From positions 62,001-126,000 of the forward strand of contig OMZA01000008.1 in NCBI GenBank assembly GCA_900315425.1: DNA of 64,000 nt. The letters run 5' to 3'. The DNA comes from an uncultured Eubacteriales bacterium (GTDB taxonomy: Bacteria; Bacillota; Clostridia; Lachnospirales; Lachnospiraceae). Position numbers and translations under genes: made by a program. Of this stretch, positions 9,667 through 18,213 are shown in pieces; positions within the stretch are counted from its first letter, which is position 1; each line of letters opens with the position of its first letter. The notes under the pieces were generated by a model. It did no database searches, was not told where the DNA came from, and was given only the letters and a program-made list of their open reading frames with translations.

Positions 9667-10953
9667 ATGAAAATTCAGGCTGTTGTAATTGATGGATTTA
9701 AAAATTTATCAAATGTTAAAATCCGTTTTGATAATATTACAGCGCTTGTAGCGCTAAATAATTTTGGTAAATCAAATGTTCTCTCAGCAATTGACTTTGG
9801 AATTGCATTTATTAAGGCAAATGGTGAGAATAAACGATTGATGATGGCTAACTCTAACTTCATACCAATGAATACAACAATGCTTGGTCGTAATTATAAA
9901 TACGAGATGGAAGTATCTGCTGAGATAGATTCTGTTGAGTATATGGTACGATATGGATTTGAGTTTGAGTGGAAAGATTCGATTGATAAAAATCCAAAGA
10001 TTGTTTGGGAATCTTTAAAAGTAAAATTAAACGAAAAAGGTCAGAAATACACACAGTTGATAAGCAGAACTGTTGATAATGCATTGTATAGAAGGGCAGA
10101 GACAGGAAGATGTTCTTCAAAAATTAATGTTGAGCCATCGGAACTTGTTGTAAATAAGTTAATGGCATTTGATGATATTTATTACTATGGAATTATTAAA
10201 AGATTAAATAATTTGAAAATATATATGGAAAATAATCTTGATGCAAGACCTTTTTATCAGCCAGATCCAATTATTAGAAAGGGTCTGGAAAATGAAATGG
10301 TAAACGCAGATAATCTACCACGCGTTATTTATAATTTGAAGACTCAGTATCCGGACAGATTTGAATTACTAAAAGATGTGTACACACAGCTTTTTCCAGA
10401 TATCGAGGATGTTTTAGTGAAACAAATCCCGATAAATGGATCAAACGAGAATAACATTTCGGATGAGGTACCTTTTATATTTTCAAAATTTATTCATGTA
10501 TTATATGTAAAGGATCGTAATTTATCAAATTCTATTAATTTTGCATCTATGTCAGATGGTGCCAAGAGAGTATTTATGATTCTTACTAAGATTATTGTAT
10601 CTAATGTTAGTAATGTATCATTGATTGCAATTGAAGAGCCAGAGAACTCAGTTCATCCAGGATTATTTCAGGCGTATATTCGAATTATCAGCCAGTTGTT
10701 AGATGATTGCAAAGTAATTATTACGAGTCATTCTCCTTATGTTGTAAGCTACTTAGATCCAGCATGGATACATGTTGGAATACATAAAACACCTGGAGTA
10801 GCAGAATTCTTTTCTTTTAAAAAATCAGGAGCAAAACAATTACAGAATGATGCTGTTCGGTTTGATATGGGCATGGGAGATTATTTGTTTTCAATTCTTT
10901 CTGACTCAGATGATAGTTTGGTTGAATATCTGGAGTGTGATTCAAATGAATAA
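9667..10953 (+). CDS. OLD/RloA-type AAA ATPase
   Basis: A 428-residue ABC/SMC-like ATPase of the AAA_15/AAA_21 type. The N-terminus MKIQAVVIDGFKNLSN is the usual start of these proteins. The P-loop is ALNNFGKSN (residues 29-37), with Ala in place of the first Gly of the Walker A motif. The signature-like SMSDGAKRVF, the Walker B LIAIEEPENSVHP and the H-loop IITSHSPYVV follow in order. There is no C-terminal TOPRIM in this chain; that activity appears in the next gene, which overlaps by 8 bp. Split ATPase/TOPRIM pairs occur in anti-phage systems such as PARIS (AriA/AriB) and the RloA/RloB pair. The family is clear; the defence role is inferred. Confidence 0.8.
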   Translation: MKIQAVVIDGFKNLSNVKIRFDNITALVALNNFGKSNVLSAIDFGIAFIKANGENKRLMMANSNFIPMNTTMLGRNYKYEMEVSAEIDSVEYMVRYGFEFEWKDSIDKNPKIVWESLKVKLNEKGQKYTQLISRTVDNALYRRAETGRCSSKINVEPSELVVNKLMAFDDIYYYGIIKRLNNLKIYMENNLDARPFYQPDPIIRKGLENEMVNADNLPRVIYNLKTQYPDRFELLKDVYTQLFPDIEDVLVKQIPINGSNENNISDEVPFIFSKFIHVLYVKDRNLSNSINFASMSDGAKRVFMILTKIIVSNVSNVSLIAIEEPENSVHPGLFQAYIRIISQLLDDCKVIITSHSPYVVSYLDPAWIHVGIHKTPGVAEFFSFKKSGAKQLQNDAVRFDMGMGDYLFSILSDSDDSLVEYLECDSNE

Positions 10954-11536
10954 GTGTCTTGTGTTATTTGTAGAGGGTGATACAGAAGTTGAATTTTATA
11001 AAGCTGTAATTACATTCGCAAGAGAAAAAAGAGAGAACAAGATGTTTGATACACATATTGAGTATAAGAATATCAAAGGAGTAGGAGGCTTTAAAAATAT
11101 AGCTCTTAGAAAGTTTGTAAAAGAAATAAAACCAAAGTATGACAAAGATTGTATATTCACAGTTGTTTTGTGTAGCGATACGGATGTGTTTGAACTAGAA
11201 CAGAAGCCACCTGTTAACTGGAAAGATATAAAGGATAGTATGATTTCTGCCGGAGCAAAGAACGTTATTATGGTAAAAGCAAAAAAATCAATAGAAGATT
11301 GGTTCTTATATGATGCAGAAAACATTATATCTTTTTTGAGATTAAAAAAGAATACTAAAATATCTGGAAATAGCGGATATGATAAATTGAAAAATTTATA
11401 CAAACAAGCCAATAAAATGTACATTAAGGGAATGAAAAGCAATGGGATGGTTGAGAAATTGGATATTGAAAAGATTTCAATCGCAGTAAAAGATCAGCTG
11501 GCTCCGTTATACAAAGCATTAGGTGTAAAATTATAA
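10946..11536 (+). CDS. Small TOPRIM-like protein partner of the ATPase
   Basis: A 196-residue protein. The start is ATG 10946, inside the end of the ATPase gene. Its N-terminus NKCLVLFVEGDTEVEFY has the TOPRIM glutamate (Glu10) after a hydrophobic strand, and VVLCSDTDVFE supplies the D-x-D pair (Asp78, Asp80). This is the layout of RloB/DUF4435/DUF4276-type TOPRIM proteins, many of which are nucleases or nucleic-acid binders. A Lys-rich stretch near 110-115 precedes SIEDWFLYD. It is shorter than DUF4435 proteins, so I leave the exact family open. It is co-transcribed with the ATPase and ends before a strong terminator. Confidence 0.6.
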   Translation: MNKCLVLFVEGDTEVEFYKAVITFAREKRENKMFDTHIEYKNIKGVGGFKNIALRKFVKEIKPKYDKDCIFTVVLCSDTDVFELEQKPPVNWKDIKDSMISAGAKNVIMVKAKKSIEDWFLYDAENIISFLRLKKNTKISGNSGYDKLKNLYKQANKMYIKGMKSNGMVEKLDIEKISIAVKDQLAPLYKALGVKL

Positions 11537-11602
11537 TATATCGAAAACTTATATTCAAAAACAATACTCTTATTTTCCCACCCACAAGAAAAGAAGTAAG
11601 AA

Positions 11603-11648
11603 AAAAGCAGCCCTACATTGGTCATTTCCAATGCTGGGCTGCTTTTTA
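11603..11648. terminator. Rho-independent terminator between convergent genes
   Basis: A long two-part stem: AGCAGCCC pairs with GGGCTGCT and CATTGG with CCAATG, around a TCATTT loop. It is flanked by AAAAAA on the left and TTTTT on the right, so it can serve both the TOPRIM gene and the protease gene. Confidence 0.85.
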
Positions 11649-11683
11649 GCTTTTAGCTTCGATTTACATTTTCATTTTTATGA

Positions 11684-14600
11684 TTATGAAAGACTTGTTA
11701 CGTTTCCGTTTGAGATTCCGTATGTTCCAGCTGTTACATAGTAGTTAGCACCGTTTCTGCTATCCCACCAGTTGTTTCCGTTGTTGAAACATACCTGTGC
11801 GCCTGACTGTGTGCCAAGGTCGATTGTATACATCCATTTATATCCGTTGCGGTTGCTTGATGTCATTGCAACACCAGGAACGTTTGTCCATGAACCGTTG
11901 TTTACACAGTAGTGGATGTTAGCGTTGCTCCATGAGCTATTGTTGTAATATACAGTAACTGTATTTGAAGCCTTAACAACATACTGGATTGAAGTAGATG
12001 TTGTAACTCCGTTAAATGATCTAAAGATTGCTGTTAATGTATATGTACCTGCTTCAGTTGGTGTCCATGTTGCAGTTGCCACGTTATTTGATACTGAAGT
12101 ATCTAATGATTTTGTTGTGGTTCCGTTATTCACAGTAAAGCTGTATGAGTTATATGGATCCGGCTGGAAATTTTTAAATGATGCTGAAAGTGTAATTGCT
12201 GTATTAACATTCTGTGGTGATGCCACGCTTGTTGTAAAGTAATCAAACATTTCGCCTTCTACAACATAGTTGTTAATAACGTCTGTTGCTACATTTCCAT
12301 TAGTATCTTTAACTTCAACTTCGATTGTGTATGTTCCAGCAGTATATGGTGTCCAGTTGTAGAAGTTGTAAGTTGAATTTGTTGTTCCGTATCCAACTGA
12401 CTTTGTAGAGCCTGCTGGATAAATGTAGTATGAATATGTTGCTGGTGTTCCATTCGCTGTCTCTACTGTAAATGATGATGTGTTGTATTTTCCACCAACC
12501 TCCTGGTCTGCTGTCAATGTTGCTGTGAATTCAAGATCTAACTCTGTAACTGTGCCATCCTTGATGCCATATGTTCCTGCTGTCACATAATAGTTTGCAC
12601 CATTTCTGCTATCCCACCAGTTGTTTCCATTGTTGAAACATACCTGTACGCCGCTTTCTGTTCCAAGGTCGATTTCATATTTCCATGTGTATCCGTCTAT
12701 ATCGCTTTCTTCCATTGCAACGCCGGGAACGCTTGTCCACGAACCGTTGTCTACACAGTAGTGAATGTTTGCGTCGCTCCATGAGTTGTTGTTATAGTAA
12801 ATAGTTGCGATGCTATTTTCAGGAACAACTGTGATTGAAATAGTTGATGTTGCACTCTGGCCAAGGTAATCGCTGATTGTATATGTTATATCGTATGTTC
12901 CTGTCTCTGTTGGTGTAAATGAATCCGAGTATCCTGTTGAAGATGAATCTACTGTAAGTGTTGTAGTCGCTCCGTTATGTGTGTAAGAAAATACTCTTGG
13001 GTTGTATCTATAAGTTGCCTCATTTTCTACAGTTACTGCAAGGTCTACCGGCTCGCCAATAACATATCTTCCGCTGTCTGTTGTTGCTGTAAAGCTTGTT
13101 ATTTTCAAGCCTTCAACTTCGTAATCTTCAATTGTCTGTCTGATTGTTTCATTTGTCTCAGTATCTGTGATGTCTACGTATAGTGTGTTATTTCCTACCA
13201 ACACTGATGAACCTGCATAAAATTGTGTGTCCGGATATGACAATTTTACTGATACTGACGATGAAGTTGTATTTTCACAATATGGAAATACATATGTTGT
13301 TCCATCATGGATTGCTCCATATGTGTATGTATAGTTTCCGCTTCCGCCTTTTGCGGATGCGCTTAATGTAACTGTGTCTGTAATACCTGGTGCATCGTCT
13401 GACACCTCAAATCCATCTGCTCTCAAGGCAGCTTCCTTAAATTTATATGATTTTGAACTGTTGTTAATTGAAGTGTTGTCGATTGTTACATCGTAGATGA
13501 TATTCTTACTTGTTTCGATATATGCATCTTCTAATGTGACTGTATAGTCATCATTATAATTGTCGTATATAGTCACTGACCATGTGTACTCGTCTACATT
13601 TTCTTCTGTAATGGAGTCTCCAAATAGGTTATTCAAATCATATGTGATTGTTCCTGATGTTGATGATGTGTTTCCATCCAACGCATACTCAAGATAGTTG
13701 TATCCGAAAAGTGGATATGTGTAGGCTGATCTTGAATTGCCATTTGCATCAGTGCCTGTTATATATATTCTTGCGTATTTTCTATTTGCTGTGTTAAGTG
13801 TTGTTACAAGGTTTACATTTGATGCCTTTGATTCACTATCCACACTTCTTACAGCAAATGAATACATTGAGCGAATTCTGTTACTATTTGTCACGCTTGC
13901 TGCTGATGTGTAGTTCATTGAATCGTAGGAAACCCAGATATATCCATTATTCTTATATGATGTTCCCCATGAGTTTGCTATCTTAAACGCACCTCTCTCA
14001 GAATCCTCAATTGTTCCGTTGCCATTAAGGTCACAGTAAATATTGTCGTCATATCCTACAATTGTCATTCTGTGTCCGCCATTTGCTGAACTTGCTGATT
14101 TAACAATGTATTCGCCACTATGCGAAGATCCTGAAGGTATTGTTGTATAATTCCATCCTAATACTTTTGATGAAAATGTTATAAGATATCCTTCACTAAG
14201 GTATTTCTTGAATGATTCCAAATCTTCATCATCTATTGATGAGATTGTGCTTGGGTTATTAATATATGTATAGCTTGCAATTCTATTTTCTGAAGCTTCC
14301 TCCCAAATATCTTTCTCAGGGAACCATGTTTTACAAGCAGCCTCTGATGAATAACTTTCAAAATCTGCTGTATTCTTTGAAGGTGCACCTACTTTTGAAA
14401 GGTTCTCCAACGCTGCATCATAATAAGTTCCACCAGTAGGTACCTTTATATGATTGTAAACAAATGCCGGCGACATTATATTGTCCCCAGTTGCCTCTAT
14501 ATCAAGAGCCTTACATCTTTCATATGTAAATGCATAGTAAACTTCTGCAAAACATACGCAAGATCCAATGGATTTCTGATTGCCAATAGCTGGGAAATAC

Positions 14601-14986
14601 TTTGAAGTACTTAAATCTACTGAAGAAGGGTAGTCACTGTCAGTATCAGCATCTGTGTTGTCGGTGTCCATATTTGCCTCGTCATCGCTGTCTGTTTCGT
14701 CGTTGTTGATACCAAGGCGTTCCTGGTATTTTTCGACGTCGTCTGCAATAACCTCGTCAAATTCTTCTTCAGCCACTGCATACTCTGAATTGCTAATAAG
14801 TCTTTCTACTGATGTGTTAGCTGGTGTCAAATCTCCTGTTGCAAACTGACTAAACTCATCAGTTGTTGTTTGCTCTGCGGCATTAGTCTTTACTGTAAAA
14901 GTCATACCAAAAAGACCAGAGCTTACCATTGCTGTGCTTAAAAGCAATGATGTAAAACGTTTTTTCATAGAAAAATGTTTTTGCAT
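11684..14986 (-). CDS. Secreted papain-like (C1) cysteine peptidase with starch-binding-type repeats
   Basis: An 1100-residue exported protein. A signal peptide (basic MKKRF, hydrophobic core, NAA near 35-37) is followed by an acidic, Asp-rich propeptide-like region (75-120). A C1-peptidase domain follows: oxyanion Gln137, nucleophile Cys143 in GSCVCFA, His305 in GGHRMTIVGYD and Asn338 in ANSWG. An EF-hand-like DLNGNGTIEDSE loop (319-330) is inserted between His and Asn. Next come several Ig/PKD-like beta domains. Two near-identical ~85-residue modules (about 733-820 and at the C-terminus) have YYNN-x-SW, NIHYC and NGNNWWDSRNGANYY, resembling CBM25/26. No LPXTG anchor was seen. Likely substrates are proteins on starch-bound or cell-surface material. 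The AGGAG ribosome binding site sits 7 bp before the chosen ATG. Confidence 0.8.
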   Translation of the reverse strand: MQKHFSMKKRFTSLLLSTAMVSSGLFGMTFTVKTNAAEQTTTDEFSQFATGDLTPANTSVERLISNSEYAVAEEEFDEVIADDVEKYQERLGINNDETDSDDEANMDTDNTDADTDSDYPSSVDLSTSKYFPAIGNQKSIGSCVCFAEVYYAFTYERCKALDIEATGDNIMSPAFVYNHIKVPTGGTYYDAALENLSKVGAPSKNTADFESYSSEAACKTWFPEKDIWEEASENRIASYTYINNPSTISSIDDEDLESFKKYLSEGYLITFSSKVLGWNYTTIPSGSSHSGEYIVKSASSANGGHRMTIVGYDDNIYCDLNGNGTIEDSERGAFKIANSWGTSYKNNGYIWVSYDSMNYTSAASVTNSNRIRSMYSFAVRSVDSESKASNVNLVTTLNTANRKYARIYITGTDANGNSRSAYTYPLFGYNYLEYALDGNTSSTSGTITYDLNNLFGDSITEENVDEYTWSVTIYDNYNDDYTVTLEDAYIETSKNIIYDVTIDNTSINNSSKSYKFKEAALRADGFEVSDDAPGITDTVTLSASAKGGSGNYTYTYGAIHDGTTYVFPYCENTTSSSVSVKLSYPDTQFYAGSSVLVGNNTLYVDITDTETNETIRQTIEDYEVEGLKITSFTATTDSGRYVIGEPVDLAVTVENEATYRYNPRVFSYTHNGATTTLTVDSSSTGYSDSFTPTETGTYDITYTISDYLGQSATSTISITVVPENSIATIYYNNNSWSDANIHYCVDNGSWTSVPGVAMEESDIDGYTWKYEIDLGTESGVQVCFNNGNNWWDSRNGANYYVTAGTYGIKDGTVTELDLEFTATLTADQEVGGKYNTSSFTVETANGTPATYSYYIYPAGSTKSVGYGTTNSTYNFYNWTPYTAGTYTIEVEVKDTNGNVATDVINNYVVEGEMFDYFTTSVASPQNVNTAITLSASFKNFQPDPYNSYSFTVNNGTTTKSLDTSVSNNVATATWTPTEAGTYTLTAIFRSFNGVTTSTSIQYVVKASNTVTVYYNNSSWSNANIHYCVNNGSWTNVPGVAMTSSNRNGYKWMYTIDLGTQSGAQVCFNNGNNWWDSRNGANYYVTAGTYGISNGNVTSLS

Positions 14987-15043
14987 AAAAAATCTCCTAT
15001 CTAGTATATTCTCTCGTTGTGTAAGTCAGCACAACAGATACAC

Positions 15044-15072
15044 ATTATACAGATAGGAGTTAATTATTTCAA
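15044..15072 (-). promoter_or_regulatory. Sigma-A-type promoter of the secreted peptidase
   Basis: Read on the minus strand: TTGAAA, 17-bp spacer, TATAAT. It lies just beyond the stop of the zinc-ribbon gene and about 60 bp before the peptidase start, so the peptidase has its own promoter. A short GTTGTG/CACAAC hairpin (about 15016-15035) falls in the leader. Confidence 0.65.
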
Positions 15073-15079
15073 GTTATCG

Positions 15080-15799
15080 TCAATTGTTTAGTTGTTCCAA
15101 GACATATACAACTTCCCCATTTTCTTTTAGTGTTAGAGTATTTGTATCGGCATCATATAAAAGAAGCTGGTTGTTATTCTTATTAATTGTAAAAGTAGTA
15201 TTATCTTGTTTTTGTATAGTTATGTCCTCATTTCTCACAAGCTCGTCATTTTCATAAATCTTTAAGGTTCCCTTGTTGTTCTTAATTTTAATAATGCATC
15301 TCGAGGAATCCTCAATAGCCGCATAGCTTCCATCAATTGAATAAGAACTATAGTTAACAAAGTAATATACAAATATTCCCAAGGCAATTAACAAAACAAT
15401 AGTAGCAATCACCCCAATAGTAATAGCCTTCTTCCTATTATCAGCAGCTTCCATTATTTCTTGTTGGTGCTTAGTAGGCCTCTTTGACTGTTGATTTATA
15501 GGCCTCTTTGGCTGTTGATTAGTAGGTTTCTTTGATTGTTGATTTATAGGCCTCTTTGACTGTTGATTAGTAGACCTCTTTGTTTGCTGGTTAGCAGGTC
15601 TCTTTGATTGTTGTTCGGTAGGTCTCTTTGATTGTTGACCTCTTTGACTATTGGCTTGGCGAGGCTGAATCTGCTTTGCACTACTAGTCTTTCCTTGGGA
15701 TTTTTTATTCTTTAGTTTATTGGAAGGTACATTAGCATTACATGCAAAACAAGCCAGTGCACCATCTGGAATCTCTTTTCCACAATTATGACACTTCAT
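15080..15799 (-). CDS. Zinc-ribbon membrane protein with (NQQSKRP)n repeats
   Basis: A 239-residue protein. The N-terminal zinc ribbon is MKCHNCGKEIPDGALACFAC (two C-x2-C knuckles). Residues about 45-112 are a low-complexity basic region built from a heptad-like NQQSKRP[TI] unit repeated about eight times. A single transmembrane helix follows near 128-150 (ITIGVIATIVLLIALGIFV). The outer C-terminal domain of about 90 residues begins at DGSYAAIEDSSRC and resembles the small beta-domains of clostridial lipoprotein-like proteins. Function unknown. The nucleotide repeat is a likely slippage or recombination site. Own ribosome binding site and promoter are plausible; a minus-strand TATAAT lies about 35 bp upstream. 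Confidence 0.7.
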   Translation of the reverse strand: MKCHNCGKEIPDGALACFACNANVPSNKLKNKKSQGKTSSAKQIQPRQANSQRGQQSKRPTEQQSKRPANQQTKRSTNQQSKRPINQQSKKPTNQQPKRPINQQSKRPTKHQQEIMEAADNRKKAITIGVIATIVLLIALGIFVYYFVNYSSYSIDGSYAAIEDSSRCIIKIKNNKGTLKIYENDELVRNEDITIQKQDNTTFTINKNNNQLLLYDADTNTLTLKENGEVVYVLEQLNN

Positions 15800-15967
15800 A
15801 TGAAACGCTCCAATTCTTTATTTGTAATAATTATATTATAAGGAATTTTTTGTGTCCACTTTTATGGAGGATACAAAACCTCTAGTTACTAGGCAAGCCA
15901 TCTGGAAGCTAAAATCAAAGACAGTAGGTTAGTTATGATGGCTGGCACTATGTTGAGAATTAGCTTG

Positions 15968-16426
15968 TACAGTATTATAGGCAAAACCACCAATTATACT
16001 GTATTGCACTATGTTGAGAATTAGCTTGTTTTGTGACGTGTACAGCATTATAGGCAAAACCACTAATTATACTGTATTGCACTATGTTGAATGTTGAGAA
16101 TTAGCTTGTTTTGTGACGTGTACAGTATTATAGGGAAAACCACTAATTATACTGTATTGCACTATGTTGAGAATTAGCTTGTACAGTATTATAGGCAAAA
16201 CCACCAATTATACTGTATTGCTCTATTCTTAGAAGAAGTGAGAGTACAGTATATTAGCCAAAACTTCTTGATATGCTGTAGTGTCTAAATTTATTGAGAT
16301 ATTTTAAATCCAACTTAAACAGTAGATTTGGAAAAAATTCATGATATGCTGTACAATTTTGAATTTAGCCATGTGGAAGCTTTTCTTGAGAACAGTAAAA
16401 TTTCAAAAAACTCATGATGTGCTGTA
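15968..16426. repeat. Array of seven 36-bp imperfect palindromes
   Basis: Seven units, each exactly 36 bp, lie at 15968, 16041, 16121, 16182, 16245, 16318 and 16391. The consensus begins [TA]ACAGTAT and ends ATATRCTGTA or ATACTGTA, so each is an inverted repeat. In units 1-4 the arms reach 14 bp with two mismatches around a CAAAACCA-type loop. Units 5-7 are diverged but keep the ACAG...CTGT ends and the length. Gaps are 37, 44, 25, 27, 37 and 37 bp. The first three gaps share TTGCACTATGTTGAGAATTA, so they are not unique CRISPR spacers. No coding capacity is seen in 15800-16531. GGCAAGCCA occurs three times at the borders (about 15892, 16433, 16451). Confidence 0.8.
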
Positions 16427-16471
16427 AACCAAGGCAAGCCACTCCCCCCAAGGCAAGCCACTAACCTTCAT

Positions 16472-16500
16472 TTGCATAGTTAATTAAGATAGAGTAGAAT
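16472..16500 (+). promoter_or_regulatory. Promoter of the small gene at 16532
   Basis: TTGCAT, 17-bp spacer, TAGAAT, ending 31 bp before the ATG. GAAAGAAGGAAT serves as the ribosome binding site. Confidence 0.5.
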
Positions 16501-16531
16501 AAAGCAGATATGTAGAAAGAAGGAATAAATT

Positions 16532-16756
16532 ATGAATCTTGACCCAATGAAAATAATGAAAGTTAAAAAAGCTAAAGATACTTTTGTGGAGAATCATCCA
16601 AAGTTTCCGCTATTTTTGGGAGCTGTGAAACAGCAGGCGTTGGTAGAGGGAACCGTAATGGCCATTACAGTGACTACTCCGGATGGAAGAAAAATAGAAT
16701 CTAACATAAAGTTACAGGCTTCTGATATTGAAGCTATGAATGAAATATTGGGTTAA
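16532..16756 (+). CDS. Small conserved-type hypothetical protein (74 aa)
   Basis: A 74-residue protein of unknown function. The first half is basic (MKIMKVKKAKDTFVENHPKF); the second half is predicted beta-rich (VMAITVTTPDGRKIESNIKL) ending in an acidic helix. There is no transmembrane segment, signal peptide or metal motif. A promoter and a GAAGGAAT ribosome binding site precede it, and the codon pattern is normal for the region, so I believe it is expressed. It lies directly upstream of the S10 operon leader. I do not recognise a named family with certainty. Confidence 0.65.
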   Translation: MNLDPMKIMKVKKAKDTFVENHPKFPLFLGAVKQQALVEGTVMAITVTTPDGRKIESNIKLQASDIEAMNEILG

Positions 16757-16806
16757 ATTGTACTTAATAAAATACAATTCTAATTATGTTTTTTTGTTTT
16801 TTTTGA

Positions 16807-16835
16807 TTGCATTCTTTTTGTAAATACATTATTAT
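16807..16835 (+). promoter_or_regulatory. Promoter of the S10-spc-alpha operon
   Basis: TTGCAT, 17-bp spacer, TATTAT about 250 bp before rpsJ. It is the best consensus match in the gap and would give a long structured leader. Confidence 0.45.
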
Positions 16836-16841
16836 AGTTCT

Positions 16842-17084
16842 TGCTGTGACATGATAGCGTTGAAGCGTGAGGTTGCTGCATTGATTGCAGGTTTTCCGTG
16901 GAGCGAATGTCAAGTTAGGAAACTGACGGCAAGTCACTGTACTAGGTAAATCGTCCACTAGATGTGGAAACAACGTGTAAGTTGCTCTTTTTTATTAACC
17001 CAACTGAGCGACACACACGGAAACGTGTACAGTCACCGCTTGTCGTACTGATTTCAAAAGTACGAAAAGGAGGCGACTTTTTTT
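16842..17084 (+). ncRNA. Structured leader of the S10 operon (putative autoregulatory mRNA leader)
   Basis: About 240 nt between the promoter and rpsJ hold no ORF with a ribosome binding site but several pairing segments, for example GAAAGCG/CGTTTC-like stems around ACACACGGAAACGTGTAC near 17013-17030 and GTCGTACTGATTTCAAAAGTACGAAAAGG before the start. Ribosomal protein operons are often controlled by binding of one of their own products (L4 for S10 operons in some bacteria). I infer such a leader here from length, position and GC-richer composition. No specific Rfam class can be named by eye. Confidence 0.4.
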
Positions 17085-17405
17085 ATGGCAAAAGAAGTTA
17101 TGAGAATCACATTGAAAGCTTACGATCACAAATTAATCGATCAGTCAGCTGGAAAGATCATCGAGACTGTTAAGAAGGCAGGAGAGAAGGTTAGCGGACC
17201 AGTACCTCTTCCAACAAAGAAGGAAGTAGTTACAATCTTGAGAGCCGTACATAAGTACAAAGATTCTAGAGAACAGTTCGAGCAGAGAACTCATAAGAGA
17301 CTCATCGATATCGTATCACCATCAGCAAAGACAGTTGATGCGTTGACAAGATTAGAGATGCCAGCAGGTGTCTATATCGATATCAAGATGAAAGGCAACA
17401 AGTAA
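17085..17405 (+). CDS. rpsJ: 30S ribosomal protein S10
   Basis: A 106-residue S10, first gene of the ribosomal cluster. The [24 protein letters not shown]-terminal block (split here across residues 7-29), [16 protein letters not shown] and THKRLIDI are diagnostic. S10 is part of the 30S head and, in many bacteria, an antitermination partner of NusB. The AGGAGG ribosome binding site stands about 11 bp before the ATG. The 148-bp gap to rplC is longer than elsewhere in the cluster and may hold a processing or regulatory site. Confidence 0.97.
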   Translation: MAKEVMRITLKAYDHKLIDQSAGKIIETVKKAGEKVSGPVPLPTKKEVVTILRAVHKYKDSREQFEQRTHKRLIDIVSPSAKTVDALTRLEMPAGVYIDIKMKGNK

Positions 17406-17553
17406 TTAGCAAGTAATCCTGAAGGGTTTAGATATAGAAGCAACACTCCTAAAATATAGTGTTCCACTTATATTTGGCTGTTCTAGGATGTTTCCACTTA
17501 TTACCTATAAATAAGAGGAAACCGCTGTAGATTAAACCAGGAGGTAAAGAAAG

Positions 17554-18189
17554 ATGAAGAAAGCTATATTAGCTACAAAAGTCGGAATGACTCAGATCTT
17601 CAATGAAGACGGTGTTTTAACACCAGTTACTGTACTCCAGGCTGGACCATGCTACGTTACTCAGGTAAAGACAGTAGATAAAGATGGTTATAGCGCAGTA
17701 CAGGTAGGTTATGTTGACAAGAGAGAAAAATTAGTTAACAAACCACTTAAAGGAATGTTCGATAAGGCAGGAGTTTCTTACAAGAGATATGTAAGAGAGT
17801 TCAAGCTTGAGAACGCAGAAAGCTTTAATTTAAATGATGAAATTAAAGTAGATCAGTTCGAGGTTGGCGATAAGATCGACGCAACTGCAATCACAAAAGG
17901 AAAAGGCTTCCAGGGTGCTATTAAGAGACATGGACAGTCTAGAGGACCTATGGCTCATGGTTCTAAGTACCATAGACATGCAGGTTCAAACGGTGCTTGT
18001 TCTGATCCAAGTAAGGTATTCAAAGGAAAGAGAATGCCTGGACATATGGGATCTAAGCAGGTAACAATTCAGAACCTTGAAGTTGTTAGAGTTGATGCTG
18101 AGAACAATCTGCTTTTAGTAAAAGGTGCAGTTCCTGGACCTAAGAAAGCATTAGTAACTATCAAAAACACAGTGAAAGCTGCTAAATAG
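17554..18189 (+). CDS. rplC: 50S ribosomal protein L3
   Basis: A 211-residue L3: [16 protein letters not shown] at the start, the [20 protein letters not shown] loop that reaches the peptidyl-transferase region, and [20 protein letters not shown]. Full length. The strong CAGGAGGTAAAG ribosome binding site follows an unusually long 148-bp gap after rpsJ. Confidence 0.97.
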   Translation: MKKAILATKVGMTQIFNEDGVLTPVTVLQAGPCYVTQVKTVDKDGYSAVQVGYVDKREKLVNKPLKGMFDKAGVSYKRYVREFKLENAESFNLNDEIKVDQFEVGDKIDATAITKGKGFQGAIKRHGQSRGPMAHGSKYHRHAGSNGACSDPSKVFKGKRMPGHMGSKQVTIQNLEVVRVDAENNLLLVKGAVPGPKKALVTIKNTVKAAK

Positions 18190-18213
18190 GTATAGGAAAG
18201 GAGGAACAACACA

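Noticed and set aside
12977-13986. Plus-strand ORFs of 62-68 aa inside the protease gene
   Set aside because: Shadows of the protease coding strand with no ribosome binding sites and no protein-like composition.
15968-16426. The 36-bp repeat array as a CRISPR
   Set aside because: Gaps of 25-44 bp are partly identical to one another (TTGCACTATGTTGAG...), not unique spacers; repeats degenerate along the array; no cas genes in the window.
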